From Lachnoclostridium sp. UBA903 (GTDB lineage: Bacteria; Bacillota; Clostridia; Lachnospirales; Lachnospiraceae): a DNA stretch of 25,502 nucleotides. A program made the translations under genes and the position numbers. The notes under the pieces are model-generated. The model was not told where the DNA came from. It saw only the letters and a program-made list of their open reading frames with translations, and made no database searches. This document shows, piece by piece, positions 1-8,899 of this stretch. The stretch is taken from NCBI GenBank assembly GCA_002294045.1, contig DBEP01000028.1, positions 1 through 25,502 on the forward strand. Direction: 5' to 3'. The first letter of the stretch is position 1. The number at the start of each line of letters is the position of its first letter.

Positions 1-774
1 CTTCCATGGTGCCGAAATCCTGGCCTTTTCTCCCTGAAAAATTATCTGCTGCTCTTCTCCGTGATGAATTACCGAGCTGGTAATCTGAGCCAGGTTTCCT
101 TTGGGGTACTGCAGAATGGCAACGGAAATATCCTCAACTTCCGCATTGTCATGGGCGGCATTACTAAGTACGGCGGTTACCTTATCCGGCAGTCCCATCA
201 TCCAATTTAACATATCAATATGGTGCACCGCATGATTTAAAGTACATCCGCCGCCTTCTTTTTCCCAGCTTCCCCTCCACCATAAATCATAATAGCAATG
301 TCCTCTCCACCACAGAGAATCAATTTGTGCATGTAAAACCCTTCCTATTAAACCGGTATCCAGAATTTGTTTAACATGCATAATCGGATTTCGGAAACGG
401 TTTTGGGCTATTACGGAAAGAATTCCTTTTCCTGTTTTTTGTGCTTCTATTATCTTATCACATTCTTCCAGGGAAGCAGCCATAGGCTTTTCCACGATTA
501 CATTTTTTCCCTCCCGTAAAAAATCACAGGCAATTTCCGCATGGGTATAAGGCGGTGTGCACACACTGATAAGGTCGATATCCTTCCTCCCCAACAGCTT
601 TTTATGAGAGTCTAAAATTTCTGCCTCTACCTTCCATTCTTTTGCTTTCGCCGCTGCTTTTTCCGGATAGATATCAACAAATGCAACCAATTTACATTCT
701 TCCGGAAAGGTAAGATATCCTCTGATATGGGAACCTGATATATTACCCGTTCCAATAATCGCAACATTTAACAT
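1..774 (-). CDS. Gfo/Idh/MocA-family NAD(P)-dependent oxidoreductase (C-terminus cut by window edge)
   Basis: This frame stays open for 258 codons from an ATG at 774 to the window start, so only the C-terminal part is missing (family members usually have 330-390 residues). The N-terminus shows the Rossmann dinucleotide-binding pattern AIIGTGNISGSH (residues 5-16). EKP is at 95-97, the family's conserved catalytic-lysine motif, and an HHIDML segment near 184-189 lies in the substrate half. A strong AGGAGG site sits just upstream of the ATG. It is the last visible gene of the minus-strand transporter set, separated from the binding-protein gene by a palindromic repeat. These enzymes oxidise or isomerise sugars, uronates, inositols or other polyols. 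The exact substrate cannot be read from sequence; the neighbourhood suggests a plant-polysaccharide sugar. Confidence 0.9.
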   Translation of the reverse strand, partial: MLNVAIIGTGNISGSHIRGYLTFPEECKLVAFVDIYPEKAAAKAKEWKVEAEILDSHKKLLGRKDIDLISVCTPPYTHAEIACDFLREGKNVIVEKPMAASLEECDKIIEAQKTGKGILSVIAQNRFRNPIMHVKQILDTGLIGRVLHAQIDSLWWRGHCYYDLWWRGSWEKEGGGCTLNHAVHHIDMLNWMMGLPDKVTAVLSNAAHDNAEVEDISVAILQYPKGNLAQITSSVIHHGEEQQIIFQGEKARISAPWK

Positions 775-791
775 ATAAATCCTCCTATTGA

Positions 792-874
792 GATGGGGCT
801 GCTACAAAACAGCCAATTTACTGAACTTATGTCTGAAATATAATTTATATTTTAAATTACGCAACAGCCCCATC
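792..874. repeat. Palindromic intergenic repeat, family A copy 1
   Basis: The arms GATGGGGCTGCTACA (792-806) and CGCAACAGCCCCATC (860-874) are inverted copies. The ten outer bases pair perfectly and wobble pairs extend the stem inward; the loop is about 53 nt and AT-rich. The element lies between the binding-protein gene and the oxidoreductase gene. The same GGGGCTG(T/C)TGCAAAA-type arm recurs at 2666-2729 and at the right edge of the window. It could be a decayed miniature transposable element or a REP-like stem-loop at an operon junction. Confidence 0.75.
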
Positions 875-963
875 AATTTCATATTAGAGCATTTTTCAAA
901 CAACACTCCAGCACTTCAATAATATTTATTAAAAAGATTAACACAATGTCCTTTTATTTACAA

Positions 964-2628
964 TTAATTATTGAAGTTTTTATAATTCTCTTCACATTCT
1001 GCTAAAATTTTATCTATATCGTATTTTTTAAGTTCTGCCTTCCATTCTGCTACAACATTGTCAAATTCTTCAGGTGCACAAGTAACTGCTTTTACAGAAT
1101 AGGTGTCATTGGTAATTTGAATATTTGCACTCTGTTCAACCATAGTTGGCGCTGAATATGACGATTCATGCATTCTGGTTCCAGCCATGGCATTCGTATA
1201 ATTATCAGTTACATATTGTTCCCATCCGGGTAATTCTTTGGAAGTTGCCTCCATGAATTCTGTCTCCGTTTTATAATATCCCTGATTTCCAACTAAAAAT
1301 AAGTCATGCCTTATCCAGTCTTTGGTCTGTGCGTTGTATGCGGCATCCTTAACAACCGGTATCCCATCTTCATATTCAAAATGTTCTCCTTCAAAACCAT
1401 GAAAGACAGTAAAGCCTCCGTTACCGGCTAAGAAATTTAAATATTCCATACACGCTTCCGGATTTTCTGCCGTCTTAGGAATAAATACATAGGCACCGTT
1501 AACCGGATAAGCATTGTTATAGACTACACCGTCATTCACATTCTTTAAAGGTGGAATGGAAACAAATTCCGCATCAGGATTATTTTGTTTCAAGCTTTGC
1601 AATAATCCCCCTCTTAAACTGTCTACATTGCCGTTTACATCATATTCCCAGAAACCCAGCCTTCCATTTACAAAGTATTCTTTCTGGGTTTGTGAAAAAT
1701 CAGCATGGGCATAATATTCAGGGTCCATTAAGCCTTCATTATATAGCTTATTTAAAAATTTCATATAATCTGCAAAACCCTCGTCCGTATAAATCCAGCA
1801 GCGGTCACGTCCAAGCGCCGAACTAACGGCATATTGGGTAGTATCTGCACAATTTTTCAAAAATGCATGGGCCACTGGTCCCGCAGCCCCGTCAGTCCAG
1901 ACAGATGCTGCAATGATCCGCTCACTACCGACTCCGCCGGGGTCTTTTTCTTTAAAGGCCTTTAACACCTCATACAGCTCATCCGGAGTAGTCGGTACTT
2001 CCATATTCAATTTCTCCAGCCAGTCTTTCCGGATATTTAAATTTGTTCTTGAAGTAGTCGCACGTTTGGCAGGAATACTCCATAATTCACCATCTGCATT
2101 CCTCCCAATATTAATAACATCCTCCCCCAAGTATTCTTTCAGCTGTGCAAATTTATCCGTACCGTCAATATATTCACTTAAATCATAGGTACCCCCTTCC
2201 TTAAAAAAGCTTTCTACCGTGGAACCGGTGTAGCAAAGCATAATATCCGCTGCCGTACCGGAAGCCATCATCGTATTAACCTTATTTAATTCTTCACTGC
2301 GGGGAACCGCAATGAATTTCACAGTAATACCATATTCCGCCATCTGTTCGTTAATCCATTTTGTCCAGCGGTTGTCAGTTACCGTGCCTTCTCCGTCCGG
2401 AGCATTGCTCCGGTCAAAAACCATAGCTGTTATTGTACAGTTATACCGGGTTTTTTCCGTACCTTCCCCACCCGTTGCAGTACCGCCTGCAGCATCAGCC
2501 GTTCCTGTACTTTCCTCTGACGACCCGTTTTGTGTAACCGGTTTTTCTTTGCTGGTGCAGGCTGCCATGGATAATAGCATTGCTGCTGCCAAAATTAAAA
2601 CTGCCAGTTTCTTATACACTTTCTTCAT
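964..2628 (-). CDS. ABC transporter extracellular solute-binding lipoprotein (family 1, LplA/YtcQ-like)
   Basis: A 554-aa protein starts at ATG 2628. Its N-terminal signal peptide (MKKVYKK followed by a hydrophobic stretch) ends in the lipobox LSMAAC, so Cys24 should be lipidated and anchor the protein outside the membrane. A low-complexity Ser/Gly/Thr/Glu linker follows at about residues 25-60, and then a long periplasmic-binding-protein fold. Length and style match the large binding proteins (500-560 aa) that partner LplB/LplC-type permeases for oligosaccharides; in Bacillus subtilis YtcQ serves rhamnogalacturonan-derived sugars. Both permease genes lie directly upstream in the same direction. 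No ATPase gene is nearby, which is usual because a shared MsmX-type ATPase often serves these importers. The gene is bracketed by two family A hairpins. Substrate identity is inferred from context only. Confidence 0.93.
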   Translation of the reverse strand: MKKVYKKLAVLILAAAMLLSMAACTSKEKPVTQNGSSEESTGTADAAGGTATGGEGTEKTRYNCTITAMVFDRSNAPDGEGTVTDNRWTKWINEQMAEYGITVKFIAVPRSEELNKVNTMMASGTAADIMLCYTGSTVESFFKEGGTYDLSEYIDGTDKFAQLKEYLGEDVINIGRNADGELWSIPAKRATTSRTNLNIRKDWLEKLNMEVPTTPDELYEVLKAFKEKDPGGVGSERIIAASVWTDGAAGPVAHAFLKNCADTTQYAVSSALGRDRCWIYTDEGFADYMKFLNKLYNEGLMDPEYYAHADFSQTQKEYFVNGRLGFWEYDVNGNVDSLRGGLLQSLKQNNPDAEFVSIPPLKNVNDGVVYNNAYPVNGAYVFIPKTAENPEACMEYLNFLAGNGGFTVFHGFEGEHFEYEDGIPVVKDAAYNAQTKDWIRHDLFLVGNQGYYKTETEFMEATSKELPGWEQYVTDNYTNAMAGTRMHESSYSAPTMVEQSANIQITNDTYSVKAVTCAPEEFDNVVAEWKAELKKYDIDKILAECEENYKNFNN

Positions 2629-2665
2629 AAAATACCGCCTCTCGTTTTATTATTTTATTTTCAAG

Positions 2666-2729
2666 AGGCTGTTGCAAAATAGTCAAATTACTAATCGTCA
2701 GCCAATTTTTTGAATTTTGCATCAGCCCC
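2666..2729. repeat. Palindromic intergenic repeat, family A copy 2
   Basis: The arms GAGGCTGTTGCAAAAT (2666-2681 region) and ATTTTGCATCAGCCCC (2714-2729 region) pair with one mismatch, giving a stem of about 15 bp around a 33-nt loop. The element occupies the gap between the second permease gene and the binding-protein gene, inside what looks like one transcription unit. It has too little downstream T-tract to be an obvious full terminator. It could act as a partial terminator or an mRNA-stabilising stem-loop. Confidence 0.75.
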
Positions 2730-2746
2730 GAAAACACATGGAGGAA

Positions 2747-3649
2747 TCATCCTTTAACTGAGCCTAACATGACTCCCTTTACAAAATATTTCTGAAGCCA
2801 GGGATAAACTGCCACAATCGGCAGCGTGGCTACTACAATACTTGCCATTTTCAGCGATTCTGCCATGACCTGACTGCCCATTGCTTCCGTTATGTTATTT
2901 AATTGATTTAATTCTTCCGTAAACAACAACTGTCTTAATCGAAGCTGCAGCGTAAACTTCTCGGGGCTTTGTATGTACATCAATGCCGAAAAATACTCAT
3001 TCCAATAGGATACCGCATAAAACAAACCAATCGTTGCTATAATCGGAAGAGACAAAGGAAGTACAATTTTAAACAAACAGGATAAATCGTTGCATCCGTC
3101 CAAAACCGCTGCTTCTTCCAGACTTTCGGGAAGCTGGGTAAAAAATGTCCTCATAACAATAAAATTAAATACATTCATAGCCGAAGGCAAAATCAGCGAC
3201 CAGACCGAATCCACCAAATGCAAATCTTTTACAACTAAAAATGTAGGAATGATTCCACCGCTGAAATACATGGTAAATAAAATGAAGCCGGTAATAATTC
3301 CTCTTCCCTTTAACCGTTTTTTGGAAAGTGCATAGGCGGCCCCAATTGTTAATATAAGTCCAAGCGCCGTTCCTGCCGCAGTGACAAATACCGTGATACC
3401 CATTGAGGTCCAGATTGAATTTTTCCCTAATATTTCCTGATATGATTTAAGCTGTAATTCCTTGGGGAAAATAGAAATTTCTCCTGAAAGAATTGGCCGG
3501 TTACCGCTTAAGGAATACGCAATTACATTCAAAAACGGATAGACACATACAATGACAAAAACAGTAACTATAAAATAATTAAAAACCGTACCAACCGAAA
3601 CATGAAACCTTTTATACACTTTTAATGTTTTATTTTCTGCCAGATTCAT
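2747..3649 (-). CDS. Sugar ABC transporter permease (LplC/YtcP-like, MalG type)
   Basis: This 300-aa inner-membrane protein has about six hydrophobic segments and the MalG-type cytoplasmic loop EEAAVLDGCNDL, the EAA motif that docks the ATPase. The C-terminus YFVKGVMLGSVKG is typical of the COG0395 oligosaccharide permeases. It pairs with the upstream permease to form the channel. The gap to the upstream permease gene is 73 bp. An AAGGAG site lies only two bases before the ATG, unusually close, so expression may depend on coupling to upstream translation. A 117-bp gap containing a palindromic repeat separates it from the binding-protein gene. Confidence 0.94.
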   Translation of the reverse strand: MNLAENKTLKVYKRFHVSVGTVFNYFIVTVFVIVCVYPFLNVIAYSLSGNRPILSGEISIFPKELQLKSYQEILGKNSIWTSMGITVFVTAAGTALGLILTIGAAYALSKKRLKGRGIITGFILFTMYFSGGIIPTFLVVKDLHLVDSVWSLILPSAMNVFNFIVMRTFFTQLPESLEEAAVLDGCNDLSCLFKIVLPLSLPIIATIGLFYAVSYWNEYFSALMYIQSPEKFTLQLRLRQLLFTEELNQLNNITEAMGSQVMAESLKMASIVVATLPIVAVYPWLQKYFVKGVMLGSVKG

Positions 3650-3722
3650 TTCTCCTTGACTCCTATCCGCGCACTATAGTGCACACTCAAATCAGACTTT
3701 GTTTTTCATCTTAACTCCCATC

Positions 3723-4670
3723 CTATAATAATCCGTCTTCTCCCATTATTTTTGCAATTCTGTCTACCAACAGCAGCATTATGATATTAATAACGGATTG
3801 GAATAACCCAACTGCCGTTGCCATACTATACTGTGCCTTGGTAAGTCCAATTTTATATACATATGTACTCAGCACTTCCGATACGGCCGCTACCTTCTGA
3901 TTTCCCAGCAATAACGGCGCATCCAGGCCAATATTCATCATCCTGCTTAAAGAAAGAATCAGCATTGTGATAATTACCGGTTTTATTGACGGCAAGGTAA
4001 TATACCAGAGTCTCTGCAGCTTAGTTGCACCATCAATATAAGCGGCTTCATACAGATTTTCATCCACTCCGGTCAGCGCCGCCAGATAGATAATAGTTCC
4101 CCACCCGATTTCTTTCCAAATATTTGCCGCCACATAAGTAAATATCCACCATTTTTCATTGCTTAAAAACGGTATGGTCTGAATGCCGATTGCATTTAAC
4201 ATATTGTTGATTGTTCCGCCGTTAGCAGAAAACAGATTGGTAACAATGCCGGCAACAACCACCCAGGAAACAAAGTGGGGTAAATACAATATGGACTGTG
4301 CAAATTTTTTAAATTTTAAACTTATTATTTCATTCAGCATCAATGACAAGATAATTGTCATTGGAAATTCAATTAACAATATTGATATATTTAAAACTAA
4401 TGTGTTTTTAACCGACGACCAGAACAGCGGCTCTTTAAAAACCTTTCCGAACACATCCAATCCAACCCATTCACTGCCTGTAATTCCAGTAAACATATTA
4501 AAATTTTTAAACGCAATTGAAACTCCGTACATTGGAATATATTTAAAAATAAAATAATAAACTATAACCGGTATTATCATAAAATACAGCCACCGGTCCC
4601 TCTTCAAATAAAACCATGAAGGCTTTTTCTTTGCCTGTACAGGTACAGCCGTTGATTTTCCATTACTCAT
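3723..4670 (-). CDS. Sugar ABC transporter permease (LplB/YteP-like, MalF type)
   Basis: This 315-aa protein has a cationic N-terminus (KKKPSWFYLKRDRW) and about six membrane segments. The EAA loop YEAAYIDGATKLQRLWYITL marks it as a binding-protein-dependent transport permease of the COG4209 type. It is the first gene of the transporter unit. The chosen ATG at 4670 follows AGAGG at a spacing of about nine bases. A promoter with an extended -10 is predicted about 130 bp upstream, leaving a long leader. The order permease-permease-binding protein is typical of LplB/LplC/LplA systems that import oligosaccharides in Firmicutes. Confidence 0.94.
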   Translation of the reverse strand: MSNGKSTAVPVQAKKKPSWFYLKRDRWLYFMIIPVIVYYFIFKYIPMYGVSIAFKNFNMFTGITGSEWVGLDVFGKVFKEPLFWSSVKNTLVLNISILLIEFPMTIILSLMLNEIISLKFKKFAQSILYLPHFVSWVVVAGIVTNLFSANGGTINNMLNAIGIQTIPFLSNEKWWIFTYVAANIWKEIGWGTIIYLAALTGVDENLYEAAYIDGATKLQRLWYITLPSIKPVIITMLILSLSRMMNIGLDAPLLLGNQKVAAVSEVLSTYVYKIGLTKAQYSMATAVGLFQSVINIIMLLLVDRIAKIMGEDGLL

Positions 4671-4743
4671 AAATTCATACCTCTGCTTCCTCCATTACTT
4701 TTCTTTTTCCAGGACAAACCCAGGTCAAACGTATCTATGATTG

Positions 4744-4783
4744 TCACCCGGAAAGTCCGCCGCAACTCAACGGTAACCTCCTT
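4744..4783 (-). promoter_or_regulatory. Strong ribosome-site and tiny upstream ORF in the permease leader
   Basis: Within the 5' leader, AAAGGAGG (complement of 4776-4783) is followed six bases later by TTG and an eight-codon frame (reads MSCGGLSG if initiated) ending at 4744. GTTACC just after the site can pair with GGTGAC downstream, so the site could also sit in a hairpin. It may be a leader peptide or a structural element. No known riboswitch pattern is recognised. Confidence 0.25.
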
Positions 4784-4809
4784 TCGCTGCCGTAATGTTT
4801 TGTATGAAA

Positions 4810-4839
4810 ATCATAGCATTGGAATTCAGCGTTTCACAA
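4810..4839 (-). promoter_or_regulatory. Predicted promoter of the transporter operon
   Basis: Read on the minus strand, TTGTGA (complement of 4834-4839) and TATGAT (complement of 4810-4815) are 18 bp apart. TGC directly precedes the -10, which makes it an extended -10. Transcription would start near 4803 and leave a leader of about 130 nt before the first permease gene. The assignment rests on motif match and position. Confidence 0.6.
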
Positions 4840-4922
4840 GTTTTAATATCTCGCATTTTCTATGAGTTTCTATCAGGAGTGAAACTGATATGTTATATAT
4901 ATTTTTTGATATTCAGGCTCTA

Positions 4923-4951
4923 TTGACTTTTATTTATATGTTTTTTATAAT
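4923..4951 (+). promoter_or_regulatory. Near-consensus sigma-A promoter of the membrane AraC regulator
   Basis: TTGACT (4923-4928) and TATAAT (4946-4951) are separated by exactly 17 bp in very AT-rich DNA. This predicts a start near 4958 and an 85-nt leader before the ATG at 5043. It is divergent from the transporter promoter, about 85 bp away, so one regulator bound between them could act on both. Confidence 0.8.
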
Positions 4952-5042
4952 TTTTATATCCAAAGATAAAATATTTTAAAGAGAAGGAAATTGCCACTTT
5001 TTTATCTTGATTGTTTTAAGTATTGAGACAGGATGGTTTTAT

Positions 5043-7343
5043 ATGGGAAAACTAAAACAAGTAATTAAATACCCAAAGTTTTTCAGCGGCTATAAAAAAT
5101 TCTATACTTCAATTCTAATGTCTTTTATTTTTTCGCTTATGCTACCCGTTATTATTTTAGGTATTATTTTATATACATCCTTATATCAAAATGCCAAACA
5201 GAATTTTTACAAAACCCATAAAAAATTAGTAACCGAAATAACCTCTTATGTATGGCAGACAACAAATAATATTGAAACCGATTTGTCTACCCTTAAAACA
5301 GACACGGCTTTTCGTAATTATCGTAAATTAGTCGGCAACGACGTAATAACTTCCGTTTCCGAATATCAGCATGTTACCAATAATTTGTTAAGCATTGCAT
5401 CTAAATACCCTTCTTTATACTCTATCTATTTTTTTGACAAAGACTTTGGTACCATTTATAATACAGATTACGGTTCCGATACCTGGGACAATTTTCAGGA
5501 TACGGAATGGTTAGACCAAATTACCAGCATATCCCGTGTTCAACGGTTAAAACCCAGGCTGAATATGGATAAATTCTATTATGAAAGCATAAAACCCGAC
5601 TCTTTCCAGCCATATACGCCGCAGCAGGTATTAAGTCTGGTATTCCATGCCAATACTTCGAAGATATTTGTGGCAAATATCAGTATACCCAGCCTTTTTA
5701 ATGATTTGGTTAATTTGTATTCATTAAATCCGGAAGAGAGCATGTTATATATTGTTGATGAAGAAAATAAAATTATATTTACCGCAGATTCCGGTAAAAT
5801 CAATACGGATTTTCCGGTTGACCTGAAATTACAGGAGAATAATGCCTTTTCATTCAAAAAAGAGGTTTGTTTTTTTTCACCTTTTTATGACAATATGCTG
5901 TACCTGGTAATTTCTTATCCTATTAATACAATGAATACGGCCACCAATTATTTCGCAGAATACGTTATCCTGTTATGTGCAGGGCTGTTAATATTCCTGA
6001 TTATTCTGGCGAATATCGTCGCCAAAAAATTATACCTCCCTATTGATGACTTATATAATAATATTAAAAATACCTATATGGAGTCTATGGAATCACCATC
6101 CAGTATTAAAGACGAGATTGCCATATTAAAAGAGGCCTTCCAAAGTTTATGTGCAAATAATTCTTCCATGAACTATATTCTTTCCTCTTATGAAACAATT
6201 GTAAGAAATCATAATTTAAAGCTTTACCTGGAAGGTTCCCTCAGCTATCATGACTTGGTAGACGAAAATAATACTCCTTATTTGAATATTAATAAGACAT
6301 ATTATAATCAGTTGTTATTATTCAGACTTCCCAAAAAATATTTATTGTCAAAGCCGGTACATGAGATGTCACTACTCCGAAATAAAATTAAAGATGTTAT
6401 TAATACTTATATAAATAACTTTTCCAATGGTTTTTTTATAGTTCTGCATAATGATACCTTTCTTGCATTTATCAATGCAGGAAAGGTAAGTACTTTGCAG
6501 CAATTAAAACAAGTTTTATGCACTACCATGGATGAAATTCTTAACCAGCATGTTTTTTGCACCGAATCTAATTATATCTATGAAATTGAAGAACTGATTC
6601 CGGCTTATCATGATTGTATAAATGCCATGAAATATGCCGTTTTCTTTCATAAAATAGATCATATAGTTACTACTCCTGAATTTAAACAGAATTATAACTT
6701 TAAATATGATTTTATAGTAAATTCAGAAGCAGGTCTGATCCGGTACATCCTTTTATACAATAAAGAAGAATGTGTTAATATAATTAAAGAAGTCTCCGGC
6801 CACATACGGAAAACTCCGGATGTATCCTATGCCGTTGATATTTGGACACAGATTTTAACCATTTTATGTAAAAATTTATATCTTGAAGATATTTTAAACA
6901 GACATGTATCTGCCGAGGTCCGTCAGCTTGATACTTTAGCTGAAATTGAGGAATACCTGATTGAGCTATGCGGCCGGGCCATTCAATATTATATGGCTCA
7001 TTCTCAGACAGAAGGTCAATACTGCACCAAGGCGAAAAAATTTATAAAAGATAATTATATGAGGGATTTCAGTATTACAGACGTAGCTGATCACTTAAAT
7101 ATCAGTTACCAGTATTTAAGCAAGATTTTTAAAATTCAATGCGGACGCAGCATGTCCGACTATCTGAATTACACACGTATTGAAAAAAGTAAAGAGTATT
7201 TACGTGAAACGAATGAATCATTTACCATAATTGCACAAAAAATCGGTTACAATAATGTACAGAGCTTCCAGCGCTTTTTTAAAAAATATGAGAATTTAAC
7301 CCCCTGTGATTACAGGAAATTATATACCAAAAGCTGTAATTAA
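5043..7343 (+). CDS. Membrane-anchored AraC-family transcriptional regulator
   Basis: The ATG at 5043 follows AGGATGG at good spacing and gives 766 aa. A TTG at 5007 in the same frame has no suitably placed ribosome site. Two membrane segments (about residues 23-46 and 304-328) flank a roughly 255-residue extracellular region of Cache-like layout. A cytoplasmic linker follows. The last 100 residues (about 666-766) form a double helix-turn-helix AraC domain, with ITDVADHLNISYQYLSKIF and the family signature ending in GYNNVQSFQRFFKKYENLTP. Regulators of this build sit beside LplABC-type transporters in Firmicutes and are thought to sense extracellular sugars or the binding protein. Divergent placement suggests it controls the transporter operon. 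A hairpin at 7475-7504 probably ends the transcript. Confidence 0.93.
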   Translation: MGKLKQVIKYPKFFSGYKKFYTSILMSFIFSLMLPVIILGIILYTSLYQNAKQNFYKTHKKLVTEITSYVWQTTNNIETDLSTLKTDTAFRNYRKLVGNDVITSVSEYQHVTNNLLSIASKYPSLYSIYFFDKDFGTIYNTDYGSDTWDNFQDTEWLDQITSISRVQRLKPRLNMDKFYYESIKPDSFQPYTPQQVLSLVFHANTSKIFVANISIPSLFNDLVNLYSLNPEESMLYIVDEENKIIFTADSGKINTDFPVDLKLQENNAFSFKKEVCFFSPFYDNMLYLVISYPINTMNTATNYFAEYVILLCAGLLIFLIILANIVAKKLYLPIDDLYNNIKNTYMESMESPSSIKDEIAILKEAFQSLCANNSSMNYILSSYETIVRNHNLKLYLEGSLSYHDLVDENNTPYLNINKTYYNQLLLFRLPKKYLLSKPVHEMSLLRNKIKDVINTYINNFSNGFFIVLHNDTFLAFINAGKVSTLQQLKQVLCTTMDEILNQHVFCTESNYIYEIEELIPAYHDCINAMKYAVFFHKIDHIVTTPEFKQNYNFKYDFIVNSEAGLIRYILLYNKEECVNIIKEVSGHIRKTPDVSYAVDIWTQILTILCKNLYLEDILNRHVSAEVRQLDTLAEIEEYLIELCGRAIQYYMAHSQTEGQYCTKAKKFIKDNYMRDFSITDVADHLNISYQYLSKIFKIQCGRSMSDYLNYTRIEKSKEYLRETNESFTIIAQKIGYNNVQSFQRFFKKYENLTPCDYRKLYTKSCN

Positions 7344-7474
7344 GGAGCATTCATCCGGGTTATTATATGGTATTTTGCTGCCGCCTCTTATTCAGGAGAA
7401 GCGCATAAAGGAAAATAATTGCAGAAAAAGCAGACTGCATCAGTAAAGTCAAAGAATTATTTGATTTTTAAAAC

Positions 7475-7504
7475 GGGCTTTCTGAAATCACTCTCAGAAA
7501 GCCC
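7475..7504 (+). terminator. Hairpin terminator after the membrane AraC gene
   Basis: GGGCTTTCTGA and TCAGAAAGCCC form an 11-bp or longer stem with a small loop, 132 bp past the stop codon. The T-tract is better on the minus side (CGTTTTAAAAA) than on the plus side, so it may work in both directions or mainly to block minus-strand readthrough. Confidence 0.6.
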
Positions 7505-7714
7505 AATAAATTTATATTAATTATTTTAGGTAATCAAAAGATATTTTCCTACTGGTTCATTTAAATCCGAACGTACTTGTCTTCCAGAAACCCTGGTAGT
7601 CCATAAAGTATGTTTATTCGATAACCGGATAAAGTGATTTTAACAGGAGTCCAGCTTTTCGAATTATATAGAATCTTAGTTTATTCCGGCGCTCACTAAC
7701 TTTTTGGACTACTG
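7505..7714. other. Non-coding gap, no gene seen
   Basis: Part of a 752-bp gene-free stretch (7344-8095). This portion is AT-rich and holds no open frame with a ribosome site. GGTAGTCCATAAAG near 7590 and TTTTTGGACTACTGG near 7700 are imperfect inverted copies that might be the edges of a decayed insertion, but nothing recognisable lies between them. Confidence 0.4.
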
Positions 7715-7876
7715 GAACGTGTTTGAAAAATCATCGCACCGTTTTAAATCCCCGCTTTGCGGTATACTGCGTCGCGATTTTGGAGGAGTAGTAACCACTG
7801 CGTATCCAAGCTCACTCCTTGCCTCCCACAGATTGGAGCATCCGGTCCGGCACAAGCATTTTTCATATACGCTCTC
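7715..7876 (-). repeat. Palindromic MITE-like repeat, family B copy 1 (reverse orientation)
   Basis: It begins ACGTGTTTGAAAAATCATCG and ends with a decayed TTTTTCATATACGCTCT. The interior carries CTTTGCGGTATACTGCGTCG and GCGATTTTGG. Its reverse complement aligns along its whole length with the copies at 8999-9161 and 19670-19832. Several open frames cross it in all directions, but none has a family match or ribosome site. Confidence 0.8.
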
Positions 7877-7965
7877 GTTTCCACTTCTGCCATCTGGTGC
7901 AGAGCCACAGGCAATACGGTTTATTTTGGCCAATTCTCCGAATGCTCCATACTTCTGCACCGTTA

Positions 7966-8001
7966 AAATCCCGGACAATGCGTTGGCATTGCCCGGGATT
8001 T
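7966..8001 (-). terminator. Terminator of kduD
   Basis: AAATCCCGG (7966-7974) pairs with CCGGGATTT (7993-8001), and after one mismatch CAATGC (7976-7981) pairs with GCATTG (7986-7991) around a four-base loop. On the minus strand the hairpin is followed by TTTTAAC. It lies about 95 bp past the kduD stop codon. Confidence 0.8.
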
Positions 8002-8095
8002 ACGCCTTATACCGGCATGTGGCCGCCGGAGGATTATCCTAAAACACCGGTTATACATAGTACTGCTTTCTCTGACCGGAATCAGACCGCTCCGA

Positions 8096-8899
8096 TTACT
8101 GGGGCTGTTTTCCTATATAGGCTAAAATACCGCCGTCAACATACAGAATATGACCATTTACAAAATCAGAAGCATCGGAAGCCAGGAATATAGCAGGGCC
8201 CTGCAGGTCTTCTGCCTCTCCCCAGCGGGCCGCAGGAGTCTTGGAAATAATAAACTGGTCAAAGGGATGCTTTGACCCATCCGGCTGCAATTCTCTTAAC
8301 GGGGCTGTCTGAGGCGTTGCAATATAACCGGGCCCGATACCATTGCATTGGATATTGAATTCACCGTATTCGGAGGCTATATTTTTTGTCAGCATTTTCA
8401 AACCGCCTTTTGCTGCCGCATAAGCAGATACGGTTTCCCTTCCCAATTCACTCATCATGGAGCAGATATTAATAATCTTACCATGTCCCTTTTTAATCAT
8501 TCCGGGAATAACTGCTTTGGATACGATAAAAGGCGCATTTAAATCCACATCGATAACCTGCCTGAAATCGGCTGCTGACATTTCGCACATGGGGACACGT
8601 TTGATAATGCCCGCATTGTTTACCAATATATCGATTACTCCGACTTCTTTCTCTACTTTGGCTATAAATTCATTAACCATTTCTTCGTTGGTTACATCGC
8701 ATACATATCCATGGGCTTTTATCCCCAATTCACCATAGGAAGCCACACCTTTATCCACTAATTCCTGCTTTATATCGTTGAATACAATGGTCGCTCCGGC
8801 CTGGGCATATGCGCTCGCAATTGCAAATCCGATACCATAGGACGCACCTGTAATTAATGCTACTTTCCCTTCCAGGGAAAAACTGTTCAATACACTCAC
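8096..8899 (-). CDS. kduD: 2-dehydro-3-deoxy-D-gluconate 5-dehydrogenase / gluconate 5-dehydrogenase (SDR)
   Basis: This classical short-chain dehydrogenase has 267 aa when started at GTG 8899, which follows AAGGAGG at ideal spacing. The in-frame ATG at 8923 has its GAGG only one base away and would add eight charged residues. From the GTG, the cofactor motif TGASYGIG is at 17-24, NNAG at 94-97 and the catalytic triad at Ser147, Tyr160, Lys164 (YAAAK). The C-terminal region contains ILYVDGG. The family includes KduD, which reduces 3-deoxy-D-glycero-2,5-hexodiulosonate to 2-keto-3-deoxygluconate, and gluconate 5-dehydrogenase. The kduI gene just upstream on the same strand favours the KduD role. 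The 414-bp gap to kduI contains repeats, so separate promoters are possible. Confidence 0.88.
   Translation of the reverse strand: MSVLNSFSLEGKVALITGASYGIGFAIASAYAQAGATIVFNDIKQELVDKGVASYGELGIKAHGYVCDVTNEEMVNEFIAKVEKEVGVIDILVNNAGIIKRVPMCEMSAADFRQVIDVDLNAPFIVSKAVIPGMIKKGHGKIINICSMMSELGRETVSAYAAAKGGLKMLTKNIASEYGEFNIQCNGIGPGYIATPQTAPLRELQPDGSKHPFDQFIISKTPAARWGEAEDLQGPAIFLASDASDFVNGHILYVDGGILAYIGKQPQ

Noticed and set aside
792..2729. Intact insertion sequence
   Set aside because: The family A and B repeats look like element ends, but no transposase frame is present between or near them.
4816..4840. Catabolite-response (cre) site at the transporter promoter
   Set aside because: GTGAAACGCTG resembles part of cre but fails the central CG spacing and several conserved positions.
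7704..8193. Overlapping open frames of 69-124 codons on both strands
   Set aside because: They cross the family B repeat and the kduD terminator, have no ribosome site or recognisable domain, and exist in several frames at once, as expected in palindromic DNA.
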